Source of the DNA: Zelopaecilomyces penicillatus
Taxonomy: Eukaryota > Ascomycota > Sordariomycetes > Hypocreales > Pseudodiploosporaceae
Direction: 5' to 3'
Length of the DNA stretch: 64,000 nt
Assembly (NCBI GenBank): GCA_005765155.1
Contig: VCCP01000004.1
Span: 3,844,001 to 3,908,000 of the forward strand
This document shows positions 1-10,822 of this stretch, piece after piece. The notes under the pieces are model-generated. The model was not told the origin of the DNA. It searched no databases and was given only the letters and a program-made list of their open reading frames with translations. Positions within the stretch are counted from its first letter, which is position 1, and the number at the start of each line of letters is the position of its first letter. A program made the translations under genes and the position numbers.

Positions 1-39
1 CTTTTTGACGTCTGCCAGCGAGGAATTGGAAACGCTCAT
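1..39 (-). CDS. Possible 5' end of a gene running off the left edge
   Basis: On the minus strand an ATG at 39-37 opens a frame that stays open to the window edge (13 codons, beginning MSVSNSSLADVKK). Nothing in so short a piece identifies a product. It would be transcribed divergently from the secreted-protein gene that starts at 830, which leaves a shared promoter of about 790 nt. The assignment rests only on an open frame and a plausible divergent layout, so a chance ATG is quite possible. Confidence 0.25.
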   Translation of the reverse strand, partial: MSVSNSSLADVKK

Positions 40-829
40 GGGTTGGTTAACAGCTTGTTGAGCCAATTGACTTTTCAACTTGGCTACGAAGACAGTAAGC
101 AAAAATCAAAGCAGTGAAGCTCAACTTGATATCGCAACACACATATGGCCTCCTTCTTTTTTGTGTATCACAAAGCCTGGAAGCTACAACATTTGCCTTA
201 TGTTTTTTTGTATCAGAGAGTAAATTTCCCGAGGCAGGGGAAGCGTGTCGCACTTGCAACAGTGGCGTTCCATTTCAAGCTGTGAGTGGGTGTGTTGGGG
301 GCCCAAAGATGAGTCCCTGTTCTTCCTAGTCCCCACACTCCTACAAGATCACGATTCTGCGACCTCTGCCGCAGCCTTTCGGGGGGTGCAGCCAAAGGCC
401 AAAAAGTACGGATGCCTACCTGCACCTCTCATATCACCTAGCTCGGAGTAGAAACACGCCGGTACTTGGCAGTAACCTTGGGGAAAGTCGCAGATTTGCC
501 TATTTGGCCGTGTGCAGGGCCGAAATGATGACCCTGCTGGTACAGCTCCTTGGCCGGAAGGTTCACCATCCGGCGTTGGACAGACGCATGCCAGACTCAC
601 CTCCCGATCCACCCAGAAACAAACACTGACCAACGCTTTGAGCCTAAGACAGGGGGAGGGGGAATGATGGGAGAGGGGAATGTGCTATTGCTTGTTGTTT
701 CTCGTTGTTGATAAAGACAGCGTTCGCGCCCCCCAATCTGTTATTCTTCTTCCCATCCACCTCAATCACTCTTTCATCGAGCATCAACACTACCGAATTG
801 CCTCATCAACCTCACAACAAACCGACAAT
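40..829. other. Intergenic, promoter and 5' UTR of the gene at 830
   Basis: I see no supported gene here. The last 120 nt before the ATG at 830 are rich in C, T and A with CACC, CAAC and ACAA runs, as is usual for the leader of a strongly expressed fungal gene. Short open frames on both strands overlap each other and show no coding character. Confidence 0.5.
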
Positions 830-1854
830 ATGCGTGTCTCATCTATCCTCATGGCCGCGGCTGCCACTGCCGTCAACGCCCAGCGCCCCAAGGACACCTC
901 CATCTGTGATTACTACACCAGTACGTCTCCACCCAAGCTCTCCCAATCGCAAGTTTGATTTAACTAACATCTATTTCAGAGGCTCTTCTCAAGGAGGTCA
1001 CTGCTGAGAACCAGGCCACCCTCTTGACCCTGGTCGTCAACACTGTCATCATCGGCAACTACACCATGCCCAATGTTGGCATCAAGGTTCCCGGTATCCT
1101 GGCTGAGGGCGAGGTCGAGGGCGAGAAGGTCAACCTGCTCCCCTACTTCACTGGCGACCTTGCCTCCACCAACCGAGGTGGTGACAAGGGTGTCTCCGTC
1201 AACTTCCTTGACGGTGGTGCCGCTGAGCCCCTCATGAAGAACAAGCCCGCCAACGACGAGAAGTCCAACCAGTACTTCCTCGTTACCCATTTGTACCAGT
1301 TCTTCGGTGCCCTTCTTGGCTGCACCAAGCAGGGCATGCCTGGCTTCAGCGCCTATGATGGCGATGCCAGCATGTACAACGTCCACTCCAAGATGGGTCT
1401 TGGAAACGCTGAGATGACCTACTTCATCCAGCAGGTCGGCATGGCCGCTGCCTCTTTCGGCGTTGCCAAGGAGGATGTTGAGGCTGTCGGCAAGGCCCTC
1501 ATGGACACCTTCGGATACCGATGCTCCCCTGCTGCGGCTGTCATTGGTGACAAGAAGGAGCTCCAGGCTATCTGCATTGCTGAAGACTGCCCCAAGGCCC
1601 CCAAGGATGCCACCTGTGATGCCTATGCCGCCGTTGTTGAGCCTACCAAGGCTTCCGGCTCCAGCTCCAGCTCTGCCAGCGCCCCTACCTCCGGCGCTGC
1701 TACTGGCACTGCCACCGGTACCGCCACTGGCACTGTTACCTCCGGCTCTGCTACCGGCACTTCTGCCCCTACCACTGTCTCCAAGGCTGGCGCCATGGCC
1801 ACTGGCATCAACGTTGCCGCTGTCCTTGCCGGTGTTGCTGCTTTCGCTCTGTAA
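830..1854 (+). CDS. Secreted, probably GPI-anchored protein of a conserved fungal family
   Basis: Two exons, 830-920 and 980-1854, with a GTACGT...TTTCAG intron of 59 nt, give 321 aa. The start is the ATG that opens a clear signal peptide (MRVSSILMAAAATAVNAQ). The central part (about residues 35-235) has a conserved-looking all-helical composition, including the stretch THLYQFFGALLGC. It is followed by a Ser/Thr/Gly/Ala-rich low-complexity stalk (about 245-295, with repeated GTAT units) and a C-terminal hydrophobic tail (VAAVLAGVAAFAL) ending at the stop, as in GPI-anchored wall or membrane proteins. I recognise the family as one common in ascomycetes and usually annotated hypothetical; I do not know its biochemical role. 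Codon use is strongly biased to C-ending codons, which suggests high expression. Confidence 0.85.
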
Positions 1855-3054
1855 GCAATGACTAGCATTTGTTGATGGAATTTGGGTCAGGCGAAGTCAC
1901 TTATAATTCGATGTATACTACTCAGCAACTAAAGATGCTGATAATAATAATCACGCTTGGCGATGGAAGATGAAAATACCAAGACATATGTATGTCAGCT
2001 TTACGCAACAATTTTATGATATTCAAGTTCAATATTGTGTTCATCCAATGTGATATGATTGTGTAAACGTAGTAAAGAGTTTGATCTGCGTGAGATGCTT
2101 GGTAAGGCATGTTCTGGGCCATAACGCTCATGTAAATGTACATAAGACAAGTATTGTTGATTTGTGTAATAGCTGACACTTACTCCAATGTGTTCAAATA
2201 ATGTTGCTCATGTAAAAACGTAGCATGATACCAAACCATTCGATTAAACACAAAACGATTACTACTTTGTTCTTTAACCAGAAAGTGTTACCTTCATGTT
2301 TGTTAGAGTGGCTACACAATAACATTTTCTCAATTGTCATCAGTAACAACCGCCATGCTGGAGGCCAAACTCGCAGTTATCCCATGTATATAGTGTTCTT
2401 CACACGACAATAACCTTTAATCCCTTTCAAAGTTGGTAATCACTAGTATATAGAACAGCTCTAATAAAGCAGATGGGTTAGCTTGACTGGATCATCTAGC
2501 TTTCCAGAGGCACCTATAACACAATCATGGGGGTCCTTGCCATTCCGAAGGTTGATGTTGGCAAAAGAGCTTGCACGATGTCACTTCAAATAGCGTGGGA
2601 AATTCTTGGCCGCAGCCTGATCAATGGAATGATTTCTCTTACCTCAATCACGTTCGCTACAGGTATGATGCTGAAAAAAAAGAGTGCAGTTTCTGCTCAA
2701 CTTCATAGACCTGACAAGGATATTATTCACGGTTGACGTACGGCCAAATCACTTTCTGCATCTACCAATTATACAGGAATATTTCAATGCCAATTCAAGC
2801 AAAATGTCTCGTTTGACGACGTCCTAAGTAAGATTGCTGCTACCCTCTAGGCAGCCATTTCTGGATTTGAGCCGTAACGATAGTTCGCGAAACTGAGGCA
2901 ATAGAAACCGCAAGGCTGCGGCGGGGTCGCTTGTATGGTCCGTGCATTCAAAAGTTATCCGAATAACTCTTTGAAACGAAAACATGTTGTTATTCCTGCA
3001 TCCATTATATTTTAACAGCTTTGTTTAGCGGTGAAGATAAACTGTGTTCTACCA

Positions 3055-3339
3055 TCAAGTACTTTCGGAATCAAGAATAAGAGACGCATTGTCTCCACAA
3101 CTGACATTGCAGACAGCACAGTGGTACTTTATGTTTGCCACGGCTGCTTGTTGTCTTCGCTTTGTTACAGGTTTCTGGATAACATTGTGATAAGCCTGGC
3201 GGGCCCGCAACTTCGTACAGTTCGTGTCGCGCAGATTCTGGGAGTACCGATGGGTGTTTTCGGTTGTCTTTATAGCAGTCTCATCCAGTTGTTGCGGTGT
3301 GAAGTCCAAATCTCCGGCTAACGTCCTGATAGTTTCCAT
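3055..3339 (-). pseudogene. Possible relic of a C2H2 zinc-finger protein
   Basis: A minus-strand frame of 94 codons contains YHCAVCNVSCGDNASL near its end. This resembles the first half of a U1/JAZ-like C2H2 finger (Y-x-C-x2-C-x-(V/A)-x-(C/F)-x7-L), but the two zinc-binding histidines expected next are missing because the frame ends in LDSEST and a stop. The upstream residues are hydrophilic and helical with Gln/Thr/Asn, as in linkers of such proteins. No start context, intron or second finger is visible. I read it as a truncated remnant in decayed sequence; chance similarity cannot be excluded. Confidence 0.25.
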
Positions 3340-4510
3340 GAGAGGGCTGTGTGTGCAGAGACCTGATTATTCAAACTCTTGCTTGGACCAAGAACAATAC
3401 TGTCTGAAGCCATACGAGTTGTCTAGGTTGCACATTGCCCAGAACAGACAGGCAAACGCGGCTTCAACAGCGACGACAATTGTATGTAGCACTGGCGCAT
3501 CCCTAGGGCGAGGTATCCGAAAATGACACAAGAGATGCTCTCAAAACTCGTGTATAAACGCTGTACCCCTGAAGTTTTTTATTTTAAAACCAAGTTCTAG
3601 CTATGTACAACGTCAAGGAGCTTCACGAGCTCGTTAATGAACTACTGCCGGATTCTGCATTTTTCACGATCGAACATTCACATCCCCTGTTTTGCCGCAA
3701 TTGTTCTTCTTGGAGTTCACGTTTTCTCTGCCCGACTGCTTCGCCGATGTCCAAGAGCGATGAAAAGTACAAACTATAATGAAATAGACGCAACCCGAAG
3801 TAAGTTACGAGGTATTGTTGGTCAATGTCCAATTGGCAGAGTATTAACCTGGCTTGTCATCCAATTTTAATATTCCTAAGCCACTGGCCCCTTTTATTCC
3901 TTGGGTAATTATCAACAAAAGTCTGATTATGAACATTTCTTCAAATCTGACCACAATCAGGCAATTGAGGCTCAACATGTCGTTGCTGCATATCTGGAAT
4001 TGGTCCCTGTAAAGCGCTTTAGACATGCAACGGATGGCGTTGCCTTGAGTATACTTCTTACTCTGTTCACAGCATTATCTTACGACTTCACTTCGCACAC
4101 AATAAACTTGATACCAGAAACCGCTAGTATTGGGATATCACCGTTCTCATTTTATGGCTTCCTCACTATTCCTCTCAAAGGAGATAAATTCGGTCAAGGT
4201 AGACTGATATATCGCCAATACAGCATGTAAATAGCAACTTTATTATAGTATTGAAAGACATTTAGCCCCGAATATCTATGGAAGCCAAGTATTAAAACCT
4301 TGGCAATTCAATACACTATGTTTTTTGCGCGGTATCTCGGTAAACAGCAAGCATATCTCACCCACCACCAAGGCTCGCATAGCCTTAGTATTGCTCTGGC
4401 CAAGATGTATATTGGGCCGATACTCCTGCAGTTCGGTTTCGTAATACTCTAATCTCTCATTATAATGACTGCCCAATTAATAACCTATCGATTTCTCTAC
4501 GGCCAGTGCA

Positions 4511-4941
4511 CTTGAGAAAGGAACATTCCCTATAGATCTATCGTTCAAGATTGAAGAAAGCGGGAGAAACATCTCACAGTAACAGTATTAAATACTTTAG
4601 CAAGCCGAAGACCTCCTTTTCTGTAAGAAAATTGTAATATAGACGAGGCTATCAGCGCTATGGGCATGGAAGCCGACACCGCTAATTAAACAGCGATCCG
4701 CGATGGCTTGCCTCATATAACAGTTAACGTTGTGACATATCACTTAGTTACCATTGTGGATTTGTATAATGTGCTCGTTCTGGAGGACGGGAGGATTGTT
4801 GAGTTTGGTACGCCATCAGAGCTTTATCGACAAAAGGGGCATTTCTGAATGCTGGCGAGTTGCAACTCAGATTTGGAGGCGCTGGTAGAGAGGACAACAA
4901 GTAGCCCTAGAACTAGCTCTTCACGCTTAGGCAGAATGTAA
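4511..4941 (+). pseudogene. Relic of an ABCC (MRP-type) transporter C-terminus
   Basis: Translated on the plus strand, this stretch follows the end of the second nucleotide-binding domain of an ABCC transporter. First comes FKIEESGRNISQ, the run-up to the ABCC signature, with stops falling at the positions of the signature Gly, Gln and Cys. Then KKIVI, a one-base loss near 4638-4641, and DEA give the Walker B region. MGMEADT-N and TAIRDGLPHITV follow, then the H-loop area YHLVTIVDLYN (His of AHRL changed context), then VLVLEDGRIVEFGTPSEL, which is diagnostic of the family tail. In-frame stops lie at 4687 and 4846, after which the frame continues to a probable original stop at 4939-4941. No upstream domains are recognisable. 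It is not derived from the ABCB-type transporter at 42.6 kb, whose tail differs. Confidence 0.75.
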
Positions 4942-5354
4942 TAGTAATAAATAAAACGGCCTTTGATTTTGTGCAGTTTTTGGCAGTTTCTGGCCATGGC
5001 ATTCCGAATGTTTAGCCTAGTAAAAATTTACCCCATCTCAAAGTCCGTTTGAGCCGAGTACGAAGTGGAACAGACACGAACAGCATTGCAGATCTCCCGT
5101 TCGTACTAGCAACTGTCATTTGTGGAGCCTGCCAAGTCGCCAATCAATATTCTCCACCAACAGTTCCTCATCGTTGGATATTGGCCCTCAGATGTGGTTG
5201 CTCCACACCACAACGATGGAACCTCGCTCGCACGTCAAACCAGTGCTAGTTGATTAGTCAGAGGCTGGTGGGTGTTCAGGGTGGCTTGGATCTCGGCCCC
5301 CAGATCTTGACAGATTCTGTACAGTATGCCTGCCAAGCTGCATTGTAGGAGGTT

Positions 5355-5382
5355 GGGGGAGGGGAAGGGGAAGGGGAAGGGG
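5355..5382 (+). repeat. G-tract array with G-quadruplex potential
   Basis: Five runs of four or five G are separated by one or two A (G5 A G4 AA G4 AA G4 AA G4). Loops this short are the classical rule for a stable intramolecular G-quadruplex. It lies in the gene-poor block about 1.1 kb upstream of the glyoxalase-like gene. Confidence 0.8.
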
Positions 5383-6486
5383 AGAGAGGCATCAGAGCGG
5401 CCAATACGACAGTAACCCCTCAAATCGAAACAATCTGCGTAACGCTGAAACAGACCCCTTGGTAGATCTTGGGCTGTTGAGGGAACGAGTGAGGATGGGA
5501 GATGGCTTAGGAGAGCCGGAGTGGAATTGCCGATGAACCGGGATATCCATCGGCCCGCGCTGTGGATGCTGTTGATGATGCAATCAATACTGGCTGTCAA
5601 CTGGTGGCTTGGAAAAGTCGGCTATGATTGCATCGCCTGTCATGATGTCTACATCTTCTCCTAGAGACTGCCGGTAGCGAAAACACCACGATGAGCGAAG
5701 AGAGTACCTGCGCCATGGTGCTATGGGCGTGAACAAATAGCTCACCGTTGGGCGACTAATGTACGGAGAGACAGACCCTCGTCGCCTTGAGTGGAACACT
5801 AAAATTAATTAATACCACGCATATCGCCAGTAGCGTGCTTTATAATATGGAACGAGTTGCAATATCCCGCACCAAGCCCACCGCATCGATCTGGAGCACC
5901 GCACCAACCCAGCCTTGGGTCTGACCTGGAAGGCTAGAACCCACTGACATGCAGATCCAGACAAGATCTCGGCGTAATTAATGGGGAACTCGTGTCAAGT
6001 ACATTAGAATACCTACCGCACCTCTTCCTCATTAGCTGGTGAGCCATCATCATCTTCCACCTACATACAGTGTATGTATCTTGACACCGACGGCAGCACA
6101 CACACCTCTCGACTCAATGCGCACTTACTTACCTTGGAACATAAGCCGTAAGAGCAGTCTGGTCTGACAGACGTACGGCACGTGTTATGGCGTGCATCCA
6201 GCATCCCTCTAGACGCACCAAAACACATTATACCTAGACACACCAGACTCAAGCCGGAGTAATGTACACGTACACGTACTCGCCCACGTACCATATCTAC
6301 CTAACGAGTTAGCCGTCCACTTCCAGCAAATGGGCGTTACACACAGGCGGTTTTTCTTGAAGGATCAGCCCCGCACGTCTTTGAGATTTTGAAGAACCCC
6401 AAGTCTCTCTTCCTTCTCTTTCCCTCCGAAGACGGTTACGGTTTCTGAAAAGAATCGTTGACATAGACGGCACTGTCCCATCCATC

Positions 6487-7299
6487 ATGACCGGCCGCCC
6501 TAGGCTCGGGCCGACATTGGACCATATTGTCATACTAGTCTCGCATTCAGCACTTCTCCAGGTGCCCAGCCTGCTTCAGACCTCCTTCATCATTACACAG
6601 GGCGGCGACCACGCCGGCGGTCTTACGACGAACCAACTGATTCTCTTTGAAGACGGCACCTACATTGAGTTCATTGCCTTCTTCGACCACGTCGACCTAG
6701 AACGCCGCCAGAAGCATCGGTGGGGAAACCAACCTGAGGGAACCATCGTCGACTGGGCGTACACGCTTCCCCACGAGGCTGGCTTTGCAGCTGTGCAACA
6801 GAGGGTCTTTGACACACGTTCAGGATGGGGCTATGACGATCCGATAGCAGGGGGCAGAAAGGCCCCTGACGGATCTCTCATCAGGTGGTCCGTAGGCGCG
6901 CCTCGAGCTGCTGATGGAACGGCTACTCCACCAGGACGACTGCCGTTCTGGTGCCTCGACAGGACACCCCGATATTTGCGGGTGCCGTACGAGGAAAACA
7001 TGGGACATACGATACATCCGTGTGGCGCACGAGGTGTTTCCCGGTTGTTCATTTCCGCACCTGGGCATCAGCTGGCTGCGTTGAGCAGGGTTTACGACGC
7101 AATTCACCAGCCAGACTCGAACTATGAGACGATGCAAGGCTGGCGATTCGAGGTCCCGTCGTCGTCAGACGAAGCGAAGCGTACTGTGTCACTTCTGGGC
7201 GGCGATCGCACAGAGATTCAGCTGGCGTTGCTGGGAAGCATGGGAAGCCCATCGTTTCTTGAGTTGCTTCCTGGCTTAGTAGTGAAGCTCGAGGTCTAG
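6487..7299 (+). CDS. Glyoxalase-like domain protein
   Basis: A single exon of 270 aa starts at the first ATG (MTGRPRLGPTLDHIVILV). The pattern LDHIVILV near the N-terminus, then GGDHAGGLTTNQLILFEDGTY (about residues 37-57) and YIEFIAF, is that of the fungal and bacterial glyoxalase-like family (PF13468-type, VOC superfamily). In these the His of DHxV and later acidic residues bind a metal. The C-terminal half (FISAPGHQLAALSRVYDAI) fits the second VOC-like module. Substrate is unknown; members are soluble and not assigned to a pathway. It stands alone, with relic DNA upstream and the BTB gene downstream in the same direction. Confidence 0.82.
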   Translation: MTGRPRLGPTLDHIVILVSHSALLQVPSLLQTSFIITQGGDHAGGLTTNQLILFEDGTYIEFIAFFDHVDLERRQKHRWGNQPEGTIVDWAYTLPHEAGFAAVQQRVFDTRSGWGYDDPIAGGRKAPDGSLIRWSVGAPRAADGTATPPGRLPFWCLDRTPRYLRVPYEENMGHTIHPCGARGVSRLFISAPGHQLAALSRVYDAIHQPDSNYETMQGWRFEVPSSSDEAKRTVSLLGGDRTEIQLALLGSMGSPSFLELLPGLVVKLEV

Positions 7300-8052
7300 G
7301 CTATGGTACTGTTCTCAGTCCTCTGCGGGGTACGTTGTGATGCCCAAGCTACCACCCACTGACGGAAAATTGGGCGTCATTGTTTGAGTTGTTGGCGCCG
7401 CCATAAATTTTTGTTAGGGGACTTGGGACTATGGTGACAGCGGACGAGGCGTCTCGTATCGCTGGACACGGACGTAACGTTATCTATGCTATGAATTGGT
7501 GGTGGCTGGTAGTAGTAACGACTGGAACTAGGCGTTGGGTCGGATGCACACCATTGAGCATCAAGTTCACCTCGCAAGTCTAGCTGCTGATTTCACCTCT
7601 GGTGGAGAGTTGCGTGTCACCTGGAGCTGTACTGTAAATTTTCTACCTCACTGACTGTCAGGAAAGGACCCGAAACTGTAACTAGAATATACCCATTCAT
7701 TAGAAAGTTGTTCACCAAAGAGACGAACTAAATAGATTGAAAGGCTGTAGCGGGATGATCCCTGCCAGGGTGTCTCTGGTGCTGATGTGTGTTGATTGTT
7801 TACTGGTGGTACTACAATTTTGGATGCCTTGCGCCGCGCTTAGGCATCCACTCCAGCATCTCGTGCCTGCCAATAACACGCGAATGCGACAATTGCTTGG
7901 AGCTTCCCTCAATCTCATTGCCACATTGCTAGCTTGTGTATCTCAACCACATCAATTATCCCAGTCAATTGCGTAGGCTAGACAAATCTGATCTGCCTTA
8001 GAACCCCAAAACCTCGAAATCTTCACTTTTCACAAAGTAATCGCGGTTGATA
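7300..8052. other. Intergenic, no gene seen
   Basis: Terminator of the glyoxalase-like gene and promoter of the BTB gene. Short open frames on both strands overlap one another and carry no recognisable motif. Confidence 0.5.
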
Positions 8053-9089
8053 ATGGCTGCAGAAGATGTGGAGAAGGTCCAGGACGAGACTGTCCAGACC
8101 GGGGCTGACGTGGAAATGGACGAAGCAACCGAGACTGCGGAGGGCGCCGATGCCGCCGATGCTGCTGAGACGAGCGAGGTCACGAATGAAGCCGAGCTGG
8201 CTCTGGCACAGGTTGAGGAGGTAGTTCCGGCGAGAGTTACCTTTGTCAGCCATCTTATGAGTCCGATCGTGACACTCATAGTTGGGCAAACCGACCCGAC
8301 AATTCTCACCGCGCATCAAGCTCTACTAGCCCAGAGCCCTTACTTTGAGGATGCCTGTAAAAGCTTTGTTGACGATGGTAGCGTAAGTCCTGACGCATGG
8401 CAAAGTGCTCTTGATATGTTGTGTGCGCCGTGTCACGGTTTTTGCAGTGCCAATGGCTAGAACTGACATTACATAGCCTCGTCAAATTGAACTTCCAGAT
8501 GATGACATTGATGCCGTCGGCTGCTTCCTTGAGTTTCTCTATACCGACGAATACTTCCCCAGAAAACTGCCTGGACAGCGAGTTCTCGAATCCGATCCCA
8601 CGCTGCCAGTCGTCGACGATTCCGGCAGCCAGCTCCTCAAGCATGCACGTGTATATACGCTGGCCGAGAAGTTTGGTGTCTCCAAATTGAAGACGCTGTC
8701 AAGCTCCAAGATTCACTGCATCAATTCCACCGTCAAGGGCGAGATCGAGTATGCCCGCTACGTCTACGCCAATACCAGCCTCGACGACGCGACGATACGC
8801 GCGCCTGTTGCAAGCTTTTGGGCGACCCGGTCACACACTCTGCGATCAGAAGCCGAGGACGAATTCAAGGGGCTGTGCTTGGAATTCCCCCAATTCGGAT
8901 ACGACGTTCTTAGTATGTTTTCATACTACACATCCCACCCCCCTCTTATCACTTACCAGTTCGATTCTAACAACTTTTGCAGCTCGTGTTCTGGACGACA
9001 AACTCAAGAGAGAGCGCAACGAAAAGATGCACCCAGCATCAAGCAACCGCAAACGTGCGCGACACAGCAGCGGCGGTGGCGCAGCTTAG
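8053..9089 (+). CDS. BTB/POZ domain protein
   Basis: Three exons, 8053-8382, 8477-8912 and 8983-9089, joined over GTAAGT...CATAG and GTATGT...TGCAG introns, give 290 aa. The N-terminal 55 residues are very acidic (Asp/Glu/Ala-rich). A BTB core follows: SPIVTLIVGQ, then AHQALLAQSPYFEDAC (the hallmark L-A-x-S-x-Y-F), IELPDDDIDAVGCFLEFLYT and AEKFGVSKLKTL. The C-terminus is basic (RERNEK, NRKRARHSS) and could act as a nuclear localisation signal. BTB proteins of this fungal type are thought to mediate protein pairing or to serve as cullin-3 adaptors, but no second domain is present to show a target. The exon phases agree (0, then 1). Confidence 0.85.
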
Positions 9090-10013
9090 GACATCACATC
9101 ATCATCCCAACACATCGACTAACAAACCACAATCATCTAAATATACCATATTGTACTTATACCTTGGATGTTCTTGGATTAAGACGAGACTCAACCTCCA
9201 CCAAGCAACGCTGTTACAGATCTCTTGCGGTTAGATGGATGGGCGACAACGCAGTTGCCTGCATATTTGCAGTAGAAGAGGACGAGAAACCGCGGTCAGG
9301 ATTGGCTAGACATTTTTATTGAATCTATTTGCTAATGCTGATTGGAATATCGTGCATATGCCTGGTATGCCATGGGTCACTATTAGACGCTGAATAGACA
9401 GGGAATATATCCCCCCATTATGATTCATTGAAACAATGGTTCATATATTCATCATACTATGATAAATTTATTTCCAGGCGAATGTGAGATGGAGTTTGAG
9501 CAGATCCTAGTTTCTGTGAAAGAAACTTCCCACAAGCAAACATCTACTTTGCATTTTGATGATTATCAACTCACCAAGGAACGCGTTCAAAGCGCTCAAA
9601 GGGAGCAATATTACAGATTAGCGCAATCACCCAAATAACAAGACAAAGGCTTTGGCTAGCATGCTGTATCAAGGAGGTCTTTTTGAGTATTGCACCGACA
9701 TTGCCCAATATGAACAGCCTTATAGTTATCAGCAGATTGCATGAATGGGTTCTTTCCGCGCTACGTATAGAAAACAGTTCTTGTCTTCCTTCCCAATGCT
9801 GCCTTTGTGGACGGGGTGGTATCTTGGGTTGAAGGAGTTGTTCACAGTCCAGCTGACGTATATATATATACGCGAGCAGCGAATGTCACATACAGAGATT
9901 TGCCTGGTCTATCCAAAACGGATATCCAACACACTGAGTAATCAATTTTAAGAAACAACTTTACTTCAATTGCAAGCAGAGTTCATCCAAGAGCCCGATC
10001 GTAGGCCTCAAAA
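9090..10013. other. Intergenic, no gene seen
   Basis: AT-rich sequence of about 0.9 kb between two plus-strand genes. I see no conserved coding frame or RNA gene. Confidence 0.5.
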
Positions 10014-10822
10014 ATGCCTTCCATTCCTTCAATACCGAGGTAAGACCAATAATGACCCAGCTCAGTCAAGAATGCCGTTTACGTTGTTAATGCAATAACA
10101 GTTCGGAGCAGCAACGAACAGATATGGAGCTTATCACAGGGAATAACATCTCAAGTGATGCCGTCGATGATACCACCACCGCTGCCACTAGGAACGATCG
10201 TCGCTCCGTTTCGCTCCAGATCCTTCGCATTAGTCTAGATCCTTCTCCACCAAAGTCGACTCCGAAACGCAAGGCTTCGGATGACGATGTGTCTAAAAGT
10301 GAGCAAGGCACACCATGCGCAAAAAAGAGGAAACAGAGCGGCCTTCGGAATCCTCCGAGGCGTGCGAAAACACTAAACACAAGGCGGCCTCGCGGCAGAA
10401 CATCCCCGTCGCGCACAAATGCTCAAGCCGGAGAAGGCGACGAGACCCATTCTAGGAGTAGTTGTTCTTCTAGTGGTTTCTCGGATATTCCTGCGAAGGG
10501 AGTTTCTGCGCGCCAATTTCGGGGATTGAATATGAATGCAGGGATATGGAGAAAGCGACTGGAAGAGATTGAAGGGTTTACGCCTCCTCCAGTAAGGCTG
10601 CCGAGGATGCTGTCCAGTTTAGATTTCTGGCCTGAAATGGGAAAGGCCATTGACGGGAATATTGGAAAAGAACAGCCCATTGTTGTTCAAAGCTCATTGA
10701 ATACTGAGGAGCTGCCGCTCCTACGCCTTGACCCCAGCGATAGGTTGAACGAGAACAAAACAGCCTGCCTCCTCACCTGCGGCCACATCGCCTGCACGAA
10801 CTGCTCAAGATCAAACGTTTAA
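10014..10822 (+). CDS. Unrecognised protein with a RING-like CxHxxCxxC tail
   Basis: The model uses a short first exon 10014-10039 (MPSIPSIPS), a 62-nt intron (GTAAGA...AACAG) and exon 10102-10822, giving 248 aa; an alternative is to start at the internal ATG at 10124. The protein is basic and Ser/Pro/Arg-rich, with KRK and KKRKQ motifs and the segment PPRRAKTLNTRRPRGRTSP, suggesting a nuclear or DNA-associated disordered protein. Near the end it reads CLLTCGHIACTNC, which matches the C-x-H-x2-C-x2-C centre of a RING finger, but the first Cys pair is not seen upstream. A rare GTTTAA donor at 10818 could join a further open exon from 10899 to 11168, so the 3' end is uncertain. No function can be assigned. 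Confidence 0.5.

Larger units (their letters stand above)
1855..6486. other. AT-rich, gene-poor block with gene relics
   Basis: About 4.6 kb without an intact gene. Base composition is clearly richer in A and T than in the flanking genes up to about 5 kb, and open frames are short and broken. Two decayed coding stretches are listed separately: an ABCC transporter end and a possible zinc-finger piece. Stops that fit C-to-T change (such as CAA to TAA at conserved Gln codons) would be compatible with repeat-induced point mutation, but this is not proven. From about 5.0 kb the composition returns toward normal and 5.8-6.48 kb may serve as promoter of the gene at 6487. Confidence 0.6.

Noticed and set aside
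3901..4230. 109-codon plus-strand frame next to the ABCC relic
   Set aside because: It lies where earlier parts of the transporter might be expected, but I see no convincing ABCC membrane-domain or Walker A residues.
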